Positions 18,767-26,157 of a stretch of 64,000 bases of DNA are shown one piece after another. This stretch comes from Mycobacterium sp. 1554424.7. GTDB taxonomy: Bacteria; Actinomycetota; Actinomycetes; Mycobacteriales; Mycobacteriaceae. The notes below the pieces were generated by a model. It worked only from the letters and a program-made list of their open reading frames with translations. It was not told the DNA's origin and made no database searches. The stretch spans positions 62,001-126,000 of the forward strand of contig NZ_LZSE01000097.1 of assembly GCF_001665295.1 (NCBI RefSeq). Direction: 5' to 3'. Numbering within the stretch: the stretch's first letter is position 1; each line of letters starts with the position of its first letter. The position numbers were made by a program, and so were the translations under genes.

Positions 18767-20028
18767 CCGTCGTCCTGCGGGCCTCGCGGTGGGCGGACGT
18801 CGACGCCGGCGAGGTCCGCTCCCCGGCCATGCTGGTGATCGACGAAAATCGCATCAGCGCCGTCAATCCGGTTGAGCCGCCGCCGGATTCGGCGACCGAG
18901 ATCGACCTGGGCGACGTGACCCTGCTGCCGGGCCTGATGGACATGGAGCTCAATCTGCTCATCGGTGGCCCGGGCGGACCAGAGGGCCTGCCCAACCCCA
19001 TGCACGGGGTACAGGACGATCCGGCCTATCGCACGCTGCGCGGCGCCGTCAACGCGCGTACCACCCTCGAGGCCGGCTTCACGACCGTGCGCAACCTCGG
19101 CCTGATGGTCAAGACGGGTGGCTACCTGCTCGACGTGGCGCTGCAGCGCGCGATCGATCAGGGCTGGCACGTGGGGCCGCGGATCGTGGCCGCCGGCCAC
19201 GCGGTCACGCCCTACGGCGGCCACCTGGATCCCACGGTCTTTCAGCGACTGGCACCGGGCATCATGCCGCTGAGCGTGGCCGAAGGCATCGCCAACGGGG
19301 TGCCCGACGTCCGCGCGTGCGTGCGGTACCAAATTCGCCATGGTGCCAAGGTGATCAAGGTTTCGGCCTCTGGCGGCGTGATGTCACACAGCACGGCGCC
19401 CGGGGCCCAGCAGTATTCCGACGAGGAGTTCGCCGCCATCGCGGACGAGGCGCACCGCGCCGGGGTCCGTGTCGCCGCACACGCGATCGGCGACAGCGCG
19501 ATCCGCGCCTGCATCAAGGCGGGCATCGACTGCATCGAGCACGGGTTCCTGGCCACCGACGAAACGATCCAGATGATGGTCGACCACGGCACGTTCCTGG
19601 TCTCGACGACCTATCTGACCGACGCGATGGCCGTCGACCGGATCGCCCCCGAGTTGCGCAAAAAGGCCAAAGAGGTGTTCCCGCGCGCAAAGTCGATGCT
19701 GCCCAAGGCGATCGCCGCCGGCGTGCGCATCGCATGCGGGACCGACGCACCCGCCATCCCGCACGGGCAGAACGCCAAGGAGCTGTGCGCGTTGGTGGAT
19801 CGTGGCATGACGCCCATGCAGGCGATCCGCGCGGCGACGGTGACCAGTGCCGAGCTGATCGAGGCCGACCACGAGTTGGGTCGGCTCGCTCCCGGCTATC
19901 TCGCCGACATCATCGCGGTGCCCGGAGATCCCTCACGCGACATCGCGACCACCCTCGATGCGCGGTTCGTCATGAAGGACGGCCGCGTCTACCGGAACGA
20001 TCCGGGAGCAGGACATGGAACTGACTGA
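18763..20028 (+). CDS. Amidohydrolase-superfamily protein lacking the HxH motif
   Basis: A 421-residue protein of the imidazolonepropionase/prolidase-like amidohydrolase group. It has the usual barrel motifs GFTTVRNLG, Lys in KVIKVSASGGVMSH, His in VAAHAIGD, IEHGF, and the late Asp in IACGTDAPAIPHG. However, after strand 1 the expected D-x-H-x-H reads LPGLMDMELNLLIGG, so both N-terminal metal-ligand histidines are Glu and Asn. It may use a different metal site or be non-hydrolytic. GTG 18763 overlaps the previous stop. Its own 3' end overlaps the MarR gene by 14 bp. Confidence 0.85.
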   Translation: MTVVLRASRWADVDAGEVRSPAMLVIDENRISAVNPVEPPPDSATEIDLGDVTLLPGLMDMELNLLIGGPGGPEGLPNPMHGVQDDPAYRTLRGAVNARTTLEAGFTTVRNLGLMVKTGGYLLDVALQRAIDQGWHVGPRIVAAGHAVTPYGGHLDPTVFQRLAPGIMPLSVAEGIANGVPDVRACVRYQIRHGAKVIKVSASGGVMSHSTAPGAQQYSDEEFAAIADEAHRAGVRVAAHAIGDSAIRACIKAGIDCIEHGFLATDETIQMMVDHGTFLVSTTYLTDAMAVDRIAPELRKKAKEVFPRAKSMLPKAIAAGVRIACGTDAPAIPHGQNAKELCALVDRGMTPMQAIRAATVTSAELIEADHELGRLAPGYLADIIAVPGDPSRDIATTLDARFVMKDGRVYRNDPGAGHGTD

Positions 20029-20467
20029 CAATATACTGTGGCTGCTCAAGCAGGCCTTTCACTTTTCGCTGACCACCGTTAACGAGGCCATCAGCGGCCA
20101 CGGTGTGACGACCGCCCAGATCGGTCTGATGCGTCAGCTGGCCAATGAGCCCGGCTTGTCGGGCGCCGAGCTGGCCCGGCGACTGTTGATCAGCCCGCAA
20201 GGCGCCCAGCTGGCGCTGTCCGCCCTCGAGCGCCGCGGCCTGGTGGAGCGCAAGCAAGACCCGCAGCACGGCCGGATCATGCAGGCCTACCTCACCGACG
20301 AGGGACGCGCCATCACGACGGCGGTGCTGGCCGACGCGATCGCGGCGCACGAACGGGTTTTCGGGGTGTTGACGAGCGACGAGCAGCAGCTGCTACACGA
20401 CCTGCTGGCACGGATTGTCGAAAAGGGTACGGGGCACACCCTGTTCAGCGAGCACACGGAAGACTAG
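20015..20467 (+). CDS. MarR-family transcriptional regulator
   Basis: A 150-residue winged-helix regulator. The recognition region is TAQIGLMRQLANEPGLSGAELARRLLISPQGAQLALSALERRGLVERK, with the wing QDPQHGRIMQAYLTDEG. It overlaps the amidohydrolase end by 14 bp. Two palindromic boxes stand 15-50 bp after its stop, in front of the ferredoxin gene, and a related box lies before the first Rieske gene. It is the obvious candidate repressor of the whole oxygenase cluster, relieved by a pathway aromatic or acid; this is inference. Confidence 0.92.
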   Translation: MELTDNILWLLKQAFHFSLTTVNEAISGHGVTTAQIGLMRQLANEPGLSGAELARRLLISPQGAQLALSALERRGLVERKQDPQHGRIMQAYLTDEGRAITTAVLADAIAAHERVFGVLTSDEQQLLHDLLARIVEKGTGHTLFSEHTED

Positions 20468-20481
20468 GCGGCGGCGTGTTG

Positions 20482-20517
20482 TATCAAGTACTTGATAAAT
20501 ATGACAAGTACTTGATA
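20482..20517. promoter_or_regulatory. Tandem palindromic operators upstream of ferredoxin operon
   Basis: TATCAAGTACTTGATA (20482-20497) is a perfect 16-bp palindrome. TGACAAGTACTTGATA (20502-20517) differs at two positions. Their starts are 20 bp apart, about two helical turns, so two dimers could bind the same face. They lie directly after the MarR gene and 12 bp before the ferredoxin ATG, covering its promoter region. Confidence 0.75.
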
Positions 20518-20528
20518 TTCTGGGCGCG

Positions 20529-20861
20529 ATGGAAGATATGAGCGGAGCGGGCTGCGCCGACACGGCGACGGACATACAGGGCGTGACGACAGACCGGGTG
20601 ACCATTCGACTCGACCGCAGGACCACCACCGTCGACTACCGAGACGGCGACACCCTGCTGCAAACCGCGCGCATCGCGGGCCTGCCCGCGCCGTCGTCGT
20701 GCGAAGTCGGCAACTGCGGAACATGCATGGCCCGGCTGACCGAGGGCAGCGCGCGGATGATCAACAACGATGCGCTCACCGAGGAAGAGGTGGCCGAGGG
20801 TTGGGTCTTGACCTGCCAGTCGCTGCCCACTAGCGAATCGGTAACGGTGGTCTACGAGTGA
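20529..20861 (+). CDS. Plant-type [2Fe-2S] ferredoxin
   Basis: A 110-residue ferredoxin with the classic CX4CX2CX29C ligand set: Cys58, Cys63, Cys66 and Cys96 in SSCEVGNCGTCMARL and VLTCQS. It would carry electrons to the Rieske oxygenases flanking it. No ferredoxin reductase gene is present in the block, so the reductase must be encoded elsewhere. Starts at ATG 20529 or ATG 20538 are both possible; the first 20 residues are not part of the fold. The tandem operators sit just upstream. Confidence 0.92.
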   Translation: MEDMSGAGCADTATDIQGVTTDRVTIRLDRRTTTVDYRDGDTLLQTARIAGLPAPSSCEVGNCGTCMARLTEGSARMINNDALTEEEVAEGWVLTCQSLPTSESVTVVYE

Positions 20862-20889
20862 CGGGACGGTCGGCGATGAGGCAGACACG

Positions 20890-21633
20890 ATGACGCGGGT
20901 GGCGGTGGTGACCGGCGGGGCGTCGGGAATGGGCGAGTCCACCTGCCACGAACTCGGCAGACGCGGGCACAAGGTCGCGGTACTCGACGTGAACGGCGAA
21001 GCGGCGCAAAGGGTCTGCGAAGACCTTCGCGCCGAGGGTGTCGAGGCGCTCGGTGTGGCGGCAGATGTTACCAACCGCCCCGCGGTGGAGGAGGCTTTCG
21101 CCAAGGTGCGAAGCGAGCTGGGCCCGGTGAGCATCCTGGTGACGAGCGCGGGCATGGTGGGCTTCGGGCGTTTCCTCGACATCTCGCCCGAGTCCTGGTC
21201 ACGCGTCATCGACGTCAACCTCACCGGGACCTTCCATTGCTGCCAGGTCGCGCTGCCCGACATGATCGCCGCGAGATGGGGCCGCATCGTGATGATTTCG
21301 TCGTCGAGCGCGCAACGCGGATCGCCGCGCATGGCGCACTACGCGGCCTCCAAAGGCGCCGTGATCACGCTGACCAAATCGCTCGCCAACGAATACGCGT
21401 CGATGGGAATCACGGTCAACAACATTCCCCCGTCGGGCATCGAAACCCCGATGCAGCATCAGTCGCAGGCCGAGGGGCACCTCGGCTCCAACGACGCGCT
21501 GGCAAGCCGGATTCCCATGGGCCGCCTCGGCACCGGCGATGACATCGCCGCGGCGGTGGGCTTCCTCTGCTCGGAGGAGGCCGGCTTCATCACCGGTCAG
21601 GTGCTGGGGGTCAACGGCGGGGCAGTGATGTGA
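20890..21633 (+). CDS. Short-chain dehydrogenase/reductase
   Basis: A 247-residue SDR. The cofactor motif is VVTGGASGMGES near the N-terminus, NxxG-like VTSAGMV, catalytic Ser near 138-140, Tyr151 and Lys155 in HYAASKGA, and the C-terminal GQVLGVNGGAVM. This is a 3-oxoacyl-ACP-reductase-like alcohol dehydrogenase or a dihydrodiol dehydrogenase. Given its place between two Rieske oxygenases, dehydrogenation of a hydroxylated or cis-diol product is likely but not shown. It follows the ferredoxin by 28 bp. Confidence 0.92.
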   Translation: MTRVAVVTGGASGMGESTCHELGRRGHKVAVLDVNGEAAQRVCEDLRAEGVEALGVAADVTNRPAVEEAFAKVRSELGPVSILVTSAGMVGFGRFLDISPESWSRVIDVNLTGTFHCCQVALPDMIAARWGRIVMISSSSAQRGSPRMAHYAASKGAVITLTKSLANEYASMGITVNNIPPSGIETPMQHQSQAEGHLGSNDALASRIPMGRLGTGDDIAAAVGFLCSEEAGFITGQVLGVNGGAVM

Positions 21634-21657
21634 TTGAGCAACGAGAGGCAGGTTCTG

Positions 21658-22920
21658 ATGGGTCGATGGCCTAAGCCGGCGGAGGGCAGCTGGACCGAGC
21701 ACTACCCGGAGCTCGGCACCGGACCGATTTCCTTCCGGGATTCGACGTCGCCGGAGTTCTATGCGCTCGAACGCGAGGCGATCTTCAAACGCGCCTGGCT
21801 CAACGTTGCCCGCGTCGAGGAGCTTCCCCGCGTGGGCAGCTACCTCACCAGGGAGATCGAGGCCGTACCCGCATCGGTCATCCTGGTCAAAGGCAAAGAC
21901 GAGGTGATCCGGGCCTTCCACAACATCTGCCGCCACCGCGGTAACAAGCTGGTGTGGAACGACTTTCCGCAGGAGGAAACCAAAGGCACCTGCCGCCAGT
22001 TCACCTGCAAGTACCACGGCTGGCGCTACGCCCTGGACGGCGCGCTGACCTTCATGCACCAAGACTCGGAGTTCTTCGATGTCGACCCCGACGAGTACGG
22101 CCTGAGCCCCGTGCACTGCGATGTGTGGAACGGCTTCATCTTCATCAACTTCGACGAACGGCCCCGACAGAGCCTGCGTGAGTTCCTTGGACCGATGATC
22201 ACCGGGCTGGACGACTACCCGTTCGGCAAGCTCACCGAGCGCTACGACTTTCTGGCGCACAACAACAGCAACTGGAAGATCTTCGCCGACGCGTTCCAGG
22301 AGTACTACCACGTTCCCGCGCTGCATCCCCAGCAGGTGCCGTCGGCGGTGCGCGATCCCAACGCCGGATTCGAGTGCGCGCACTTCGGAATCGACGGGCC
22401 GCACCGGGTGGTGTCGACGGCGGGGACGCGCCGTTGGCTGATGGCGCCCGAATACATGTATCCGATCGAGCGGGCGACCCGCAGCGGGCTCGTGGGACCA
22501 TGGCGCACCCCCGACATCGGCGAGTTGCCCGCGGGGCTCAACCCGGGCGGCATAGAGCCCTGGGGCATCAGCAATTTCCAGATCTTCCCCAACCTGGAAA
22601 TCCTCATCTACGGCGGCTGGTACCTGCTGTACCGGTACTGGCCGACGTCGCACAACACGCACCGATTCGAGGCGTACACCGCCTTCCACCCGGCGCGCAC
22701 GGTGCGCGAGCGCGTCGAGCACGAAGTCGCCGCGGTGGTGCTCAAGGAGTTCGCCCTCCAAGATGCCGGCATGCTCGGCGGCACGCAGGCCGCGCTGGAA
22801 ACCGGCATCGTCGACGAATTCCCGCTCAGCGACCAGGAAATCCTGGTACGGCATCTGCACAAAGAGGTCGTCGACTGGGTCGAGCAATATCAGCGCGAAA
22901 TGCAACCGGCGGCGGTGTGA
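21658..22920 (+). CDS. Rieske [2Fe-2S] ring-hydroxylating oxygenase, copy 2
   Basis: A 420-residue paralogue of the oxygenase at 17169, colinear over the whole length. Rieske ligands Cys91, His93, Cys117 and His120 (CRHRGNKL, FTCKYHGW) and the iron-site residues Asp211, His218 and His223 (DAFQEYYHVPALH) occupy identical positions. ATG 21658 with GAGGCAGG upstream gives an N-terminus that matches copy 1; an in-frame TTG directly after the SDR stop is less likely. It is followed 2 bp later by the second copy of the small companion. Divergence between the copies suggests different substrates or successive steps rather than recent duplication. Confidence 0.93.
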   Translation: MGRWPKPAEGSWTEHYPELGTGPISFRDSTSPEFYALEREAIFKRAWLNVARVEELPRVGSYLTREIEAVPASVILVKGKDEVIRAFHNICRHRGNKLVWNDFPQEETKGTCRQFTCKYHGWRYALDGALTFMHQDSEFFDVDPDEYGLSPVHCDVWNGFIFINFDERPRQSLREFLGPMITGLDDYPFGKLTERYDFLAHNNSNWKIFADAFQEYYHVPALHPQQVPSAVRDPNAGFECAHFGIDGPHRVVSTAGTRRWLMAPEYMYPIERATRSGLVGPWRTPDIGELPAGLNPGGIEPWGISNFQIFPNLEILIYGGWYLLYRYWPTSHNTHRFEAYTAFHPARTVRERVEHEVAAVVLKEFALQDAGMLGGTQAALETGIVDEFPLSDQEILVRHLHKEVVDWVEQYQREMQPAAV

Positions 22921-22922
22921 AC

Positions 22923-23267
22923 ATGACCCACAAGGCTGAAACCCTTTTGCCCAGCGCGTTCGCCGAATTCGAGCCATTCGCGCAAACCTGGTGTCTACCA
23001 ACGGAAGCCGAACGATGGAATCGCCGGCTGGCCAGCAGCATGGCCGAGATGCGGGAGTTTTATGACGCCTTCTTTCCCCGCCTGGAGGAAGCGATCGACT
23101 ACTGCGACAAGTTTCCCCTCGACGACCTCCCCGAGGATGCGACCAACCTGCTGCACCTCATCTACTCGCTGGTGATGGTCGCGATGGCGGTCGAAGTCTT
23201 CGGCCAGCCCAAGCCGACCGATTCGGCCGACGCCGTCCTCGATCGTGTCGGCGAACCGGTGCCGTGA
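22923..23267 (+). CDS. Small Rieske-associated helical protein, copy 2
   Basis: A 114-residue protein paralogous to that at 18437. Shared elements are WCL near residue 24, SSMAEMREFYDAFFPRLEEAI, YCDKFPLDDLPEDATNLLHLIYS and the C-terminal EPVP. It begins 2 bp after the oxygenase stop. No metal-ligand pattern or catalytic motif is evident. The invariant YCDKFPLDDLP segment is the natural candidate for the oxygenase contact. Function unknown. Confidence 0.85.
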   Translation: MTHKAETLLPSAFAEFEPFAQTWCLPTEAERWNRRLASSMAEMREFYDAFFPRLEEAIDYCDKFPLDDLPEDATNLLHLIYSLVMVAMAVEVFGQPKPTDSADAVLDRVGEPVP

Positions 23268-23289
23268 CTTCCCTCGGAGAGGACGTGAA

Positions 23290-24135
23290 ATGAGCCTGCT
23301 CACCATCAACAAACTCACCTCGTCGGTCGGCGCCGAAGTGATCGGCGCCGACGCCGACCGGCTTGCCACCGATGACCTGCTCGGGGACGCGGTGATGGAA
23401 GCGTTGGAAGAGAACGGGGTGTTGGTCTTCCGGGGCCTGGGTCTGGAGCCCGAAGCTCAGGTGGAGTTCTGCCGCCGCCTCGGCGAAGTGGACTACTCCT
23501 CCGACGGCCACCACCGGGTGGCGGGCATCTACCCGATCACGCTCGACACATCGAAGAACTCGTCGGCCGCCTACTTGCGGGCCACGTTCGACTGGCACAT
23601 CGACGGCTGCACCCCCGTCAATGATGACTGTCCGCAGAAGGCGACGGTGCTGTCGGCGGTCGCGGTCGCCGAGCGCGGCGGCGAGACCGAGTTCGCCAAT
23701 TCCTATGCGGCATACGAGGAGTTGACCGACGACGAGAAACGGCGGTTCGGCTCGCTGCGGGTGGTGCATTCGCTGGAAGCCTCACAACGCCGCATCACCC
23801 CGGACCCCACGCCAGAGCAGGTGCAGCGCTGGCGGCAGCGGCGCACTCACGAACATCCGCTCGTTTGGACGCACCGGAGCGGCCGCAAATCGCTGGTCCT
23901 GGGGGCCTCCGCGGACTACGTCGTCGGCATGGACCCCGACGAGGGCCGAGCGTTGCTGACCGAATTGCTCGACCGCGCAACCGGACCCGACAAGGTCTAC
24001 CGCCATCGCTGGTCGGTCGGCGACACCGTCATCTGGGACAACCGGGGCGTGCTGCACCGGGCGGCGCCCTACGACCCCGACTCGCCGCGGGAGATGTTGC
24101 GCACCACGGTGCTCGGCGACGAACCGATCGAGTAG
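23290..24135 (+). CDS. TauD/TfdA-family Fe(II)/2-oxoglutarate dioxygenase
   Basis: A 281-residue non-heme iron oxygenase. The HxD facial-triad residues are His103 and Asp105 in FDWHIDGCTP, and the distal His (about 256) is in WDNRGVLHRAAPYD, followed by REMLRTT, which supplies the 2-oxoglutarate-binding Arg. ATG 23290 is chosen because GAGAGGACGTGAA stands just before it and the N-terminus LLTINKLTSSVGAEVIG matches the family; an upstream in-frame ATG at 23245 lies inside the previous gene. It sits in the same operon and would carry out a hydroxylation or C-O/C-S cleavage step. Confidence 0.92.
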   Translation: MSLLTINKLTSSVGAEVIGADADRLATDDLLGDAVMEALEENGVLVFRGLGLEPEAQVEFCRRLGEVDYSSDGHHRVAGIYPITLDTSKNSSAAYLRATFDWHIDGCTPVNDDCPQKATVLSAVAVAERGGETEFANSYAAYEELTDDEKRRFGSLRVVHSLEASQRRITPDPTPEQVQRWRQRRTHEHPLVWTHRSGRKSLVLGASADYVVGMDPDEGRALLTELLDRATGPDKVYRHRWSVGDTVIWDNRGVLHRAAPYDPDSPREMLRTTVLGDEPIE

Positions 24136-24159
24136 ATCCGCCAACCCAAGGAACAACAC

Positions 24160-24471
24160 ATGCCAAAGTCCGTCCTGCTCGTCGAAACTCGGCCGGAATC
24201 ACCGCAACTCGTCGACGACTACAACAAGTGGCACGATGACGTGCACATCCCGGAGATGCTGACGATCGACGGCTTCAGCTCGGCGCGACGCTGGCGGGCC
24301 GAGGACGGGGAATCCTTCATCACCCTCTACGAGATCGACACCGACGTCGACACCGCCAAAGCCAACCTCCGGGCGGCGTATCAATCCGGCCGGATGTCCA
24401 AACCCGTCGCGGTCGAGACACAGCCGCCACCCATCCAGCGCTACTTCAGCCTGGTCAGCGAGGCGCGATAG
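24160..24471 (+). CDS. EthD/dimeric alpha-beta-barrel-like protein
   Basis: A 103-residue ferredoxin-fold protein, VLLVETRPESPQLVDDYNKWHDDVHIPEMLTIDGFSSARRW, resembling EthD or DUF4286-like proteins of degradation operons. The YNKWHDDVHIPEML segment is typical of this dimeric barrel group, which includes small monooxygenase helpers and isomerases. Its stop overlaps the next GTG (TAGTG). Catalytic role not evident. Confidence 0.8.
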   Translation: MPKSVLLVETRPESPQLVDDYNKWHDDVHIPEMLTIDGFSSARRWRAEDGESFITLYEIDTDVDTAKANLRAAYQSGRMSKPVAVETQPPPIQRYFSLVSEAR

Positions 24472-25022
24472 TGGCTGTGGGACAGCGGCAGCGGCTCACG
24501 CCGCTGCCCGACGGAGAATGGGACGACGATGCCCGCGCCGCGGTGACGGCGCTGTTGCCGCCCGAGCGCGCCAATGCGCGCGACGCCGGAAACGTGCTGG
24601 CGACCCTGGTGCGGCACCCCCGTTTGACCCGCGCCTACCTGAAGTTCAACGCGTACCTACTCAGAGACTCCACCCTGCCACCGCGGGCGCGGGAGGCGGC
24701 GCTGCTGCGGGCCGTGCACCGCCGCGACTGCGAATACCTCTGGTCACACCACGTCCCAATCGCGCGGCGGGCGGGGCTGACCCATGCGGAGATCGATGCG
24801 ATCAAGTCCGACGAGGTGGGCACGGACCCGGACCGCGTGATAGTTCGGGCGGTCGACGAACTCGACGGTTGCAGCAGGATTTCCGACGCGACGTGGGCGC
24901 AGCTCGGCCGGCACCTCGATGACCGGCAACGCATGGACCTGGTGTTCACCGTGGGCGGCTACTGCTTGCTGGCGATGGCCGTAAACACGTTCGGCATCGA
25001 AGATGAAGGCCCACATGGCTGA
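24471..25022 (+). CDS. Carboxymuconolactone decarboxylase-family (AhpD-like) protein
   Basis: A 183-residue all-helical protein. The core REAALLRAVHRRDCEYLWSHHVPIARRAGLTHAEIDAI is the CMD signature, with a Cys and two His as usual proton-transfer residues. Family members include gamma-carboxymuconolactone decarboxylase and AhpD-type peroxidase partners; the paralogues in catabolic operons are mostly uncharacterised. GTG 24471 overlaps the previous TAG by one base, and the 3' end overlaps the following acyl-CoA dehydrogenase by 20 bp. Confidence 0.87.
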   Translation: MAVGQRQRLTPLPDGEWDDDARAAVTALLPPERANARDAGNVLATLVRHPRLTRAYLKFNAYLLRDSTLPPRAREAALLRAVHRRDCEYLWSHHVPIARRAGLTHAEIDAIKSDEVGTDPDRVIVRAVDELDGCSRISDATWAQLGRHLDDRQRMDLVFTVGGYCLLAMAVNTFGIEDEGPHG

Positions 25023-26157
25023 CGCCAAAACGGCGGAAACCGAACTGTTCGTTTCCACGGCGCGCGCGTTTCTGGACAAGCACGCGTCGCTCGACCGGGT
25101 GCGCGCCCTGCACGCCGAGGGCCGCTCCTTCGACTCCGCGTGGTGGGTACGCGCGGCCGAGCTGGGCTGGACCAGCCTGCTGGTGCCCGAGGACCTCGGC
25201 GGTGGCAGCGTGTCCGGCGACGGACTCAGCGACCTGGCGTTGATCGCCGAAAACCTCGGCCGCACAGTGGCGCCTGGGCCGCTACACCCGATCAGCGTGG
25301 TGCTGGCCGCCCTGGTCGACGCCGACAACCGCGACCGACACATACCGGCAATCGAGTCCCTCATGTCGGGCGCGGCCGTCGCGGCGTGGGCGGTCGACGA
25401 GCCCGGCCGGCCGTTCTCGCCGCAACAGCCGACCGTGACCGCCACGCCCACCGCCGACGGCTACCGCATCGACGGCGTCAAGGACCGAGTTGAGGCGGGC
25501 GCCGAGTCCAGGTTGTTGCTGGTCGTGGCGCGCGGCGACGACGGGCCACGCCAGTTCCTGGTGCCCACCGATGCACCGGGAGTTACCGTCACGCCGCAGC
25601 GGTCGTTGGACCTGGTAAAGGGTTACGTGCGAGTGCATTTCGATGGGGTGAGCGTCCCGGCTTCCGCGCTGGTCGGGTCCGCTGCGCAGACGGCTGACCT
25701 GGTCGATCGGCAGGCGCAAGTCGCGGTGGTGCTGCAGTGCGCCGAGGTCGTGGGCATGCTCGACGCCATCTTGGGCATGACCATTCGCTGGGCGCTGGAT
25801 CGGCACAGCTTTGGTCGCCCGCTGGCGTCCTATCAGGCGCTCAAACACCGCCTCGCCGACATGAAGATGTGGCTGGAAGCCTGCCGCGGGATCACCTACG
25901 GCGCGGTCGCGGACGTCGCCGCGCGCGACCCCGGTGCGCAGTTGACAGTGAGCGCCGCCAAGTCTTACCTGGGCGAGCACGCCAGCATTCTCGCCCACGA
26001 ATGCGTGCAACTCCACGGCGGGATCGGGGTCACCTGGGAGCACGACCTGCACCTCTTCCTGCGCCGAATCACGTTGTACCGCTCCATGTTCGGCACTCCC
26101 GCCGAGCATCACCGCCTGATTTGCGCCCAGCTGCGACGCACGGGATCGGCGGCATGA
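25003..26157 (+). CDS. Acyl-CoA dehydrogenase, TWE-type subunit
   Basis: A 384-residue FadE-like protein. The C-terminus reads VQLHGGIGVTWEHDLHLFLRRITLYRS; the Glu in TWEHD is the base used by the small-subunit partners of mycobacterial heterotetrameric acyl-CoA dehydrogenases. It overlaps the next dehydrogenase gene by 4 bp (ATGA). The pairing suggests an alpha2-beta2 enzyme like those of cholesterol side-chain degradation (FadE28-FadE29 type). ATG 25003 and ATG 25015 are alternative starts. Substrate unknown, presumably the CoA ester of an oxygenase-pathway intermediate. Confidence 0.9.
   Translation: MKAHMADAKTAETELFVSTARAFLDKHASLDRVRALHAEGRSFDSAWWVRAAELGWTSLLVPEDLGGGSVSGDGLSDLALIAENLGRTVAPGPLHPISVVLAALVDADNRDRHIPAIESLMSGAAVAAWAVDEPGRPFSPQQPTVTATPTADGYRIDGVKDRVEAGAESRLLLVVARGDDGPRQFLVPTDAPGVTVTPQRSLDLVKGYVRVHFDGVSVPASALVGSAAQTADLVDRQAQVAVVLQCAEVVGMLDAILGMTIRWALDRHSFGRPLASYQALKHRLADMKMWLEACRGITYGAVADVAARDPGAQLTVSAAKSYLGEHASILAHECVQLHGGIGVTWEHDLHLFLRRITLYRSMFGTPAEHHRLICAQLRRTGSAA

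Noticed and set aside
21199-23001. 600-codon open frame antisense to SDR and Rieske copy 2
   Set aside because: It crosses two real genes and has no recognisable domain.
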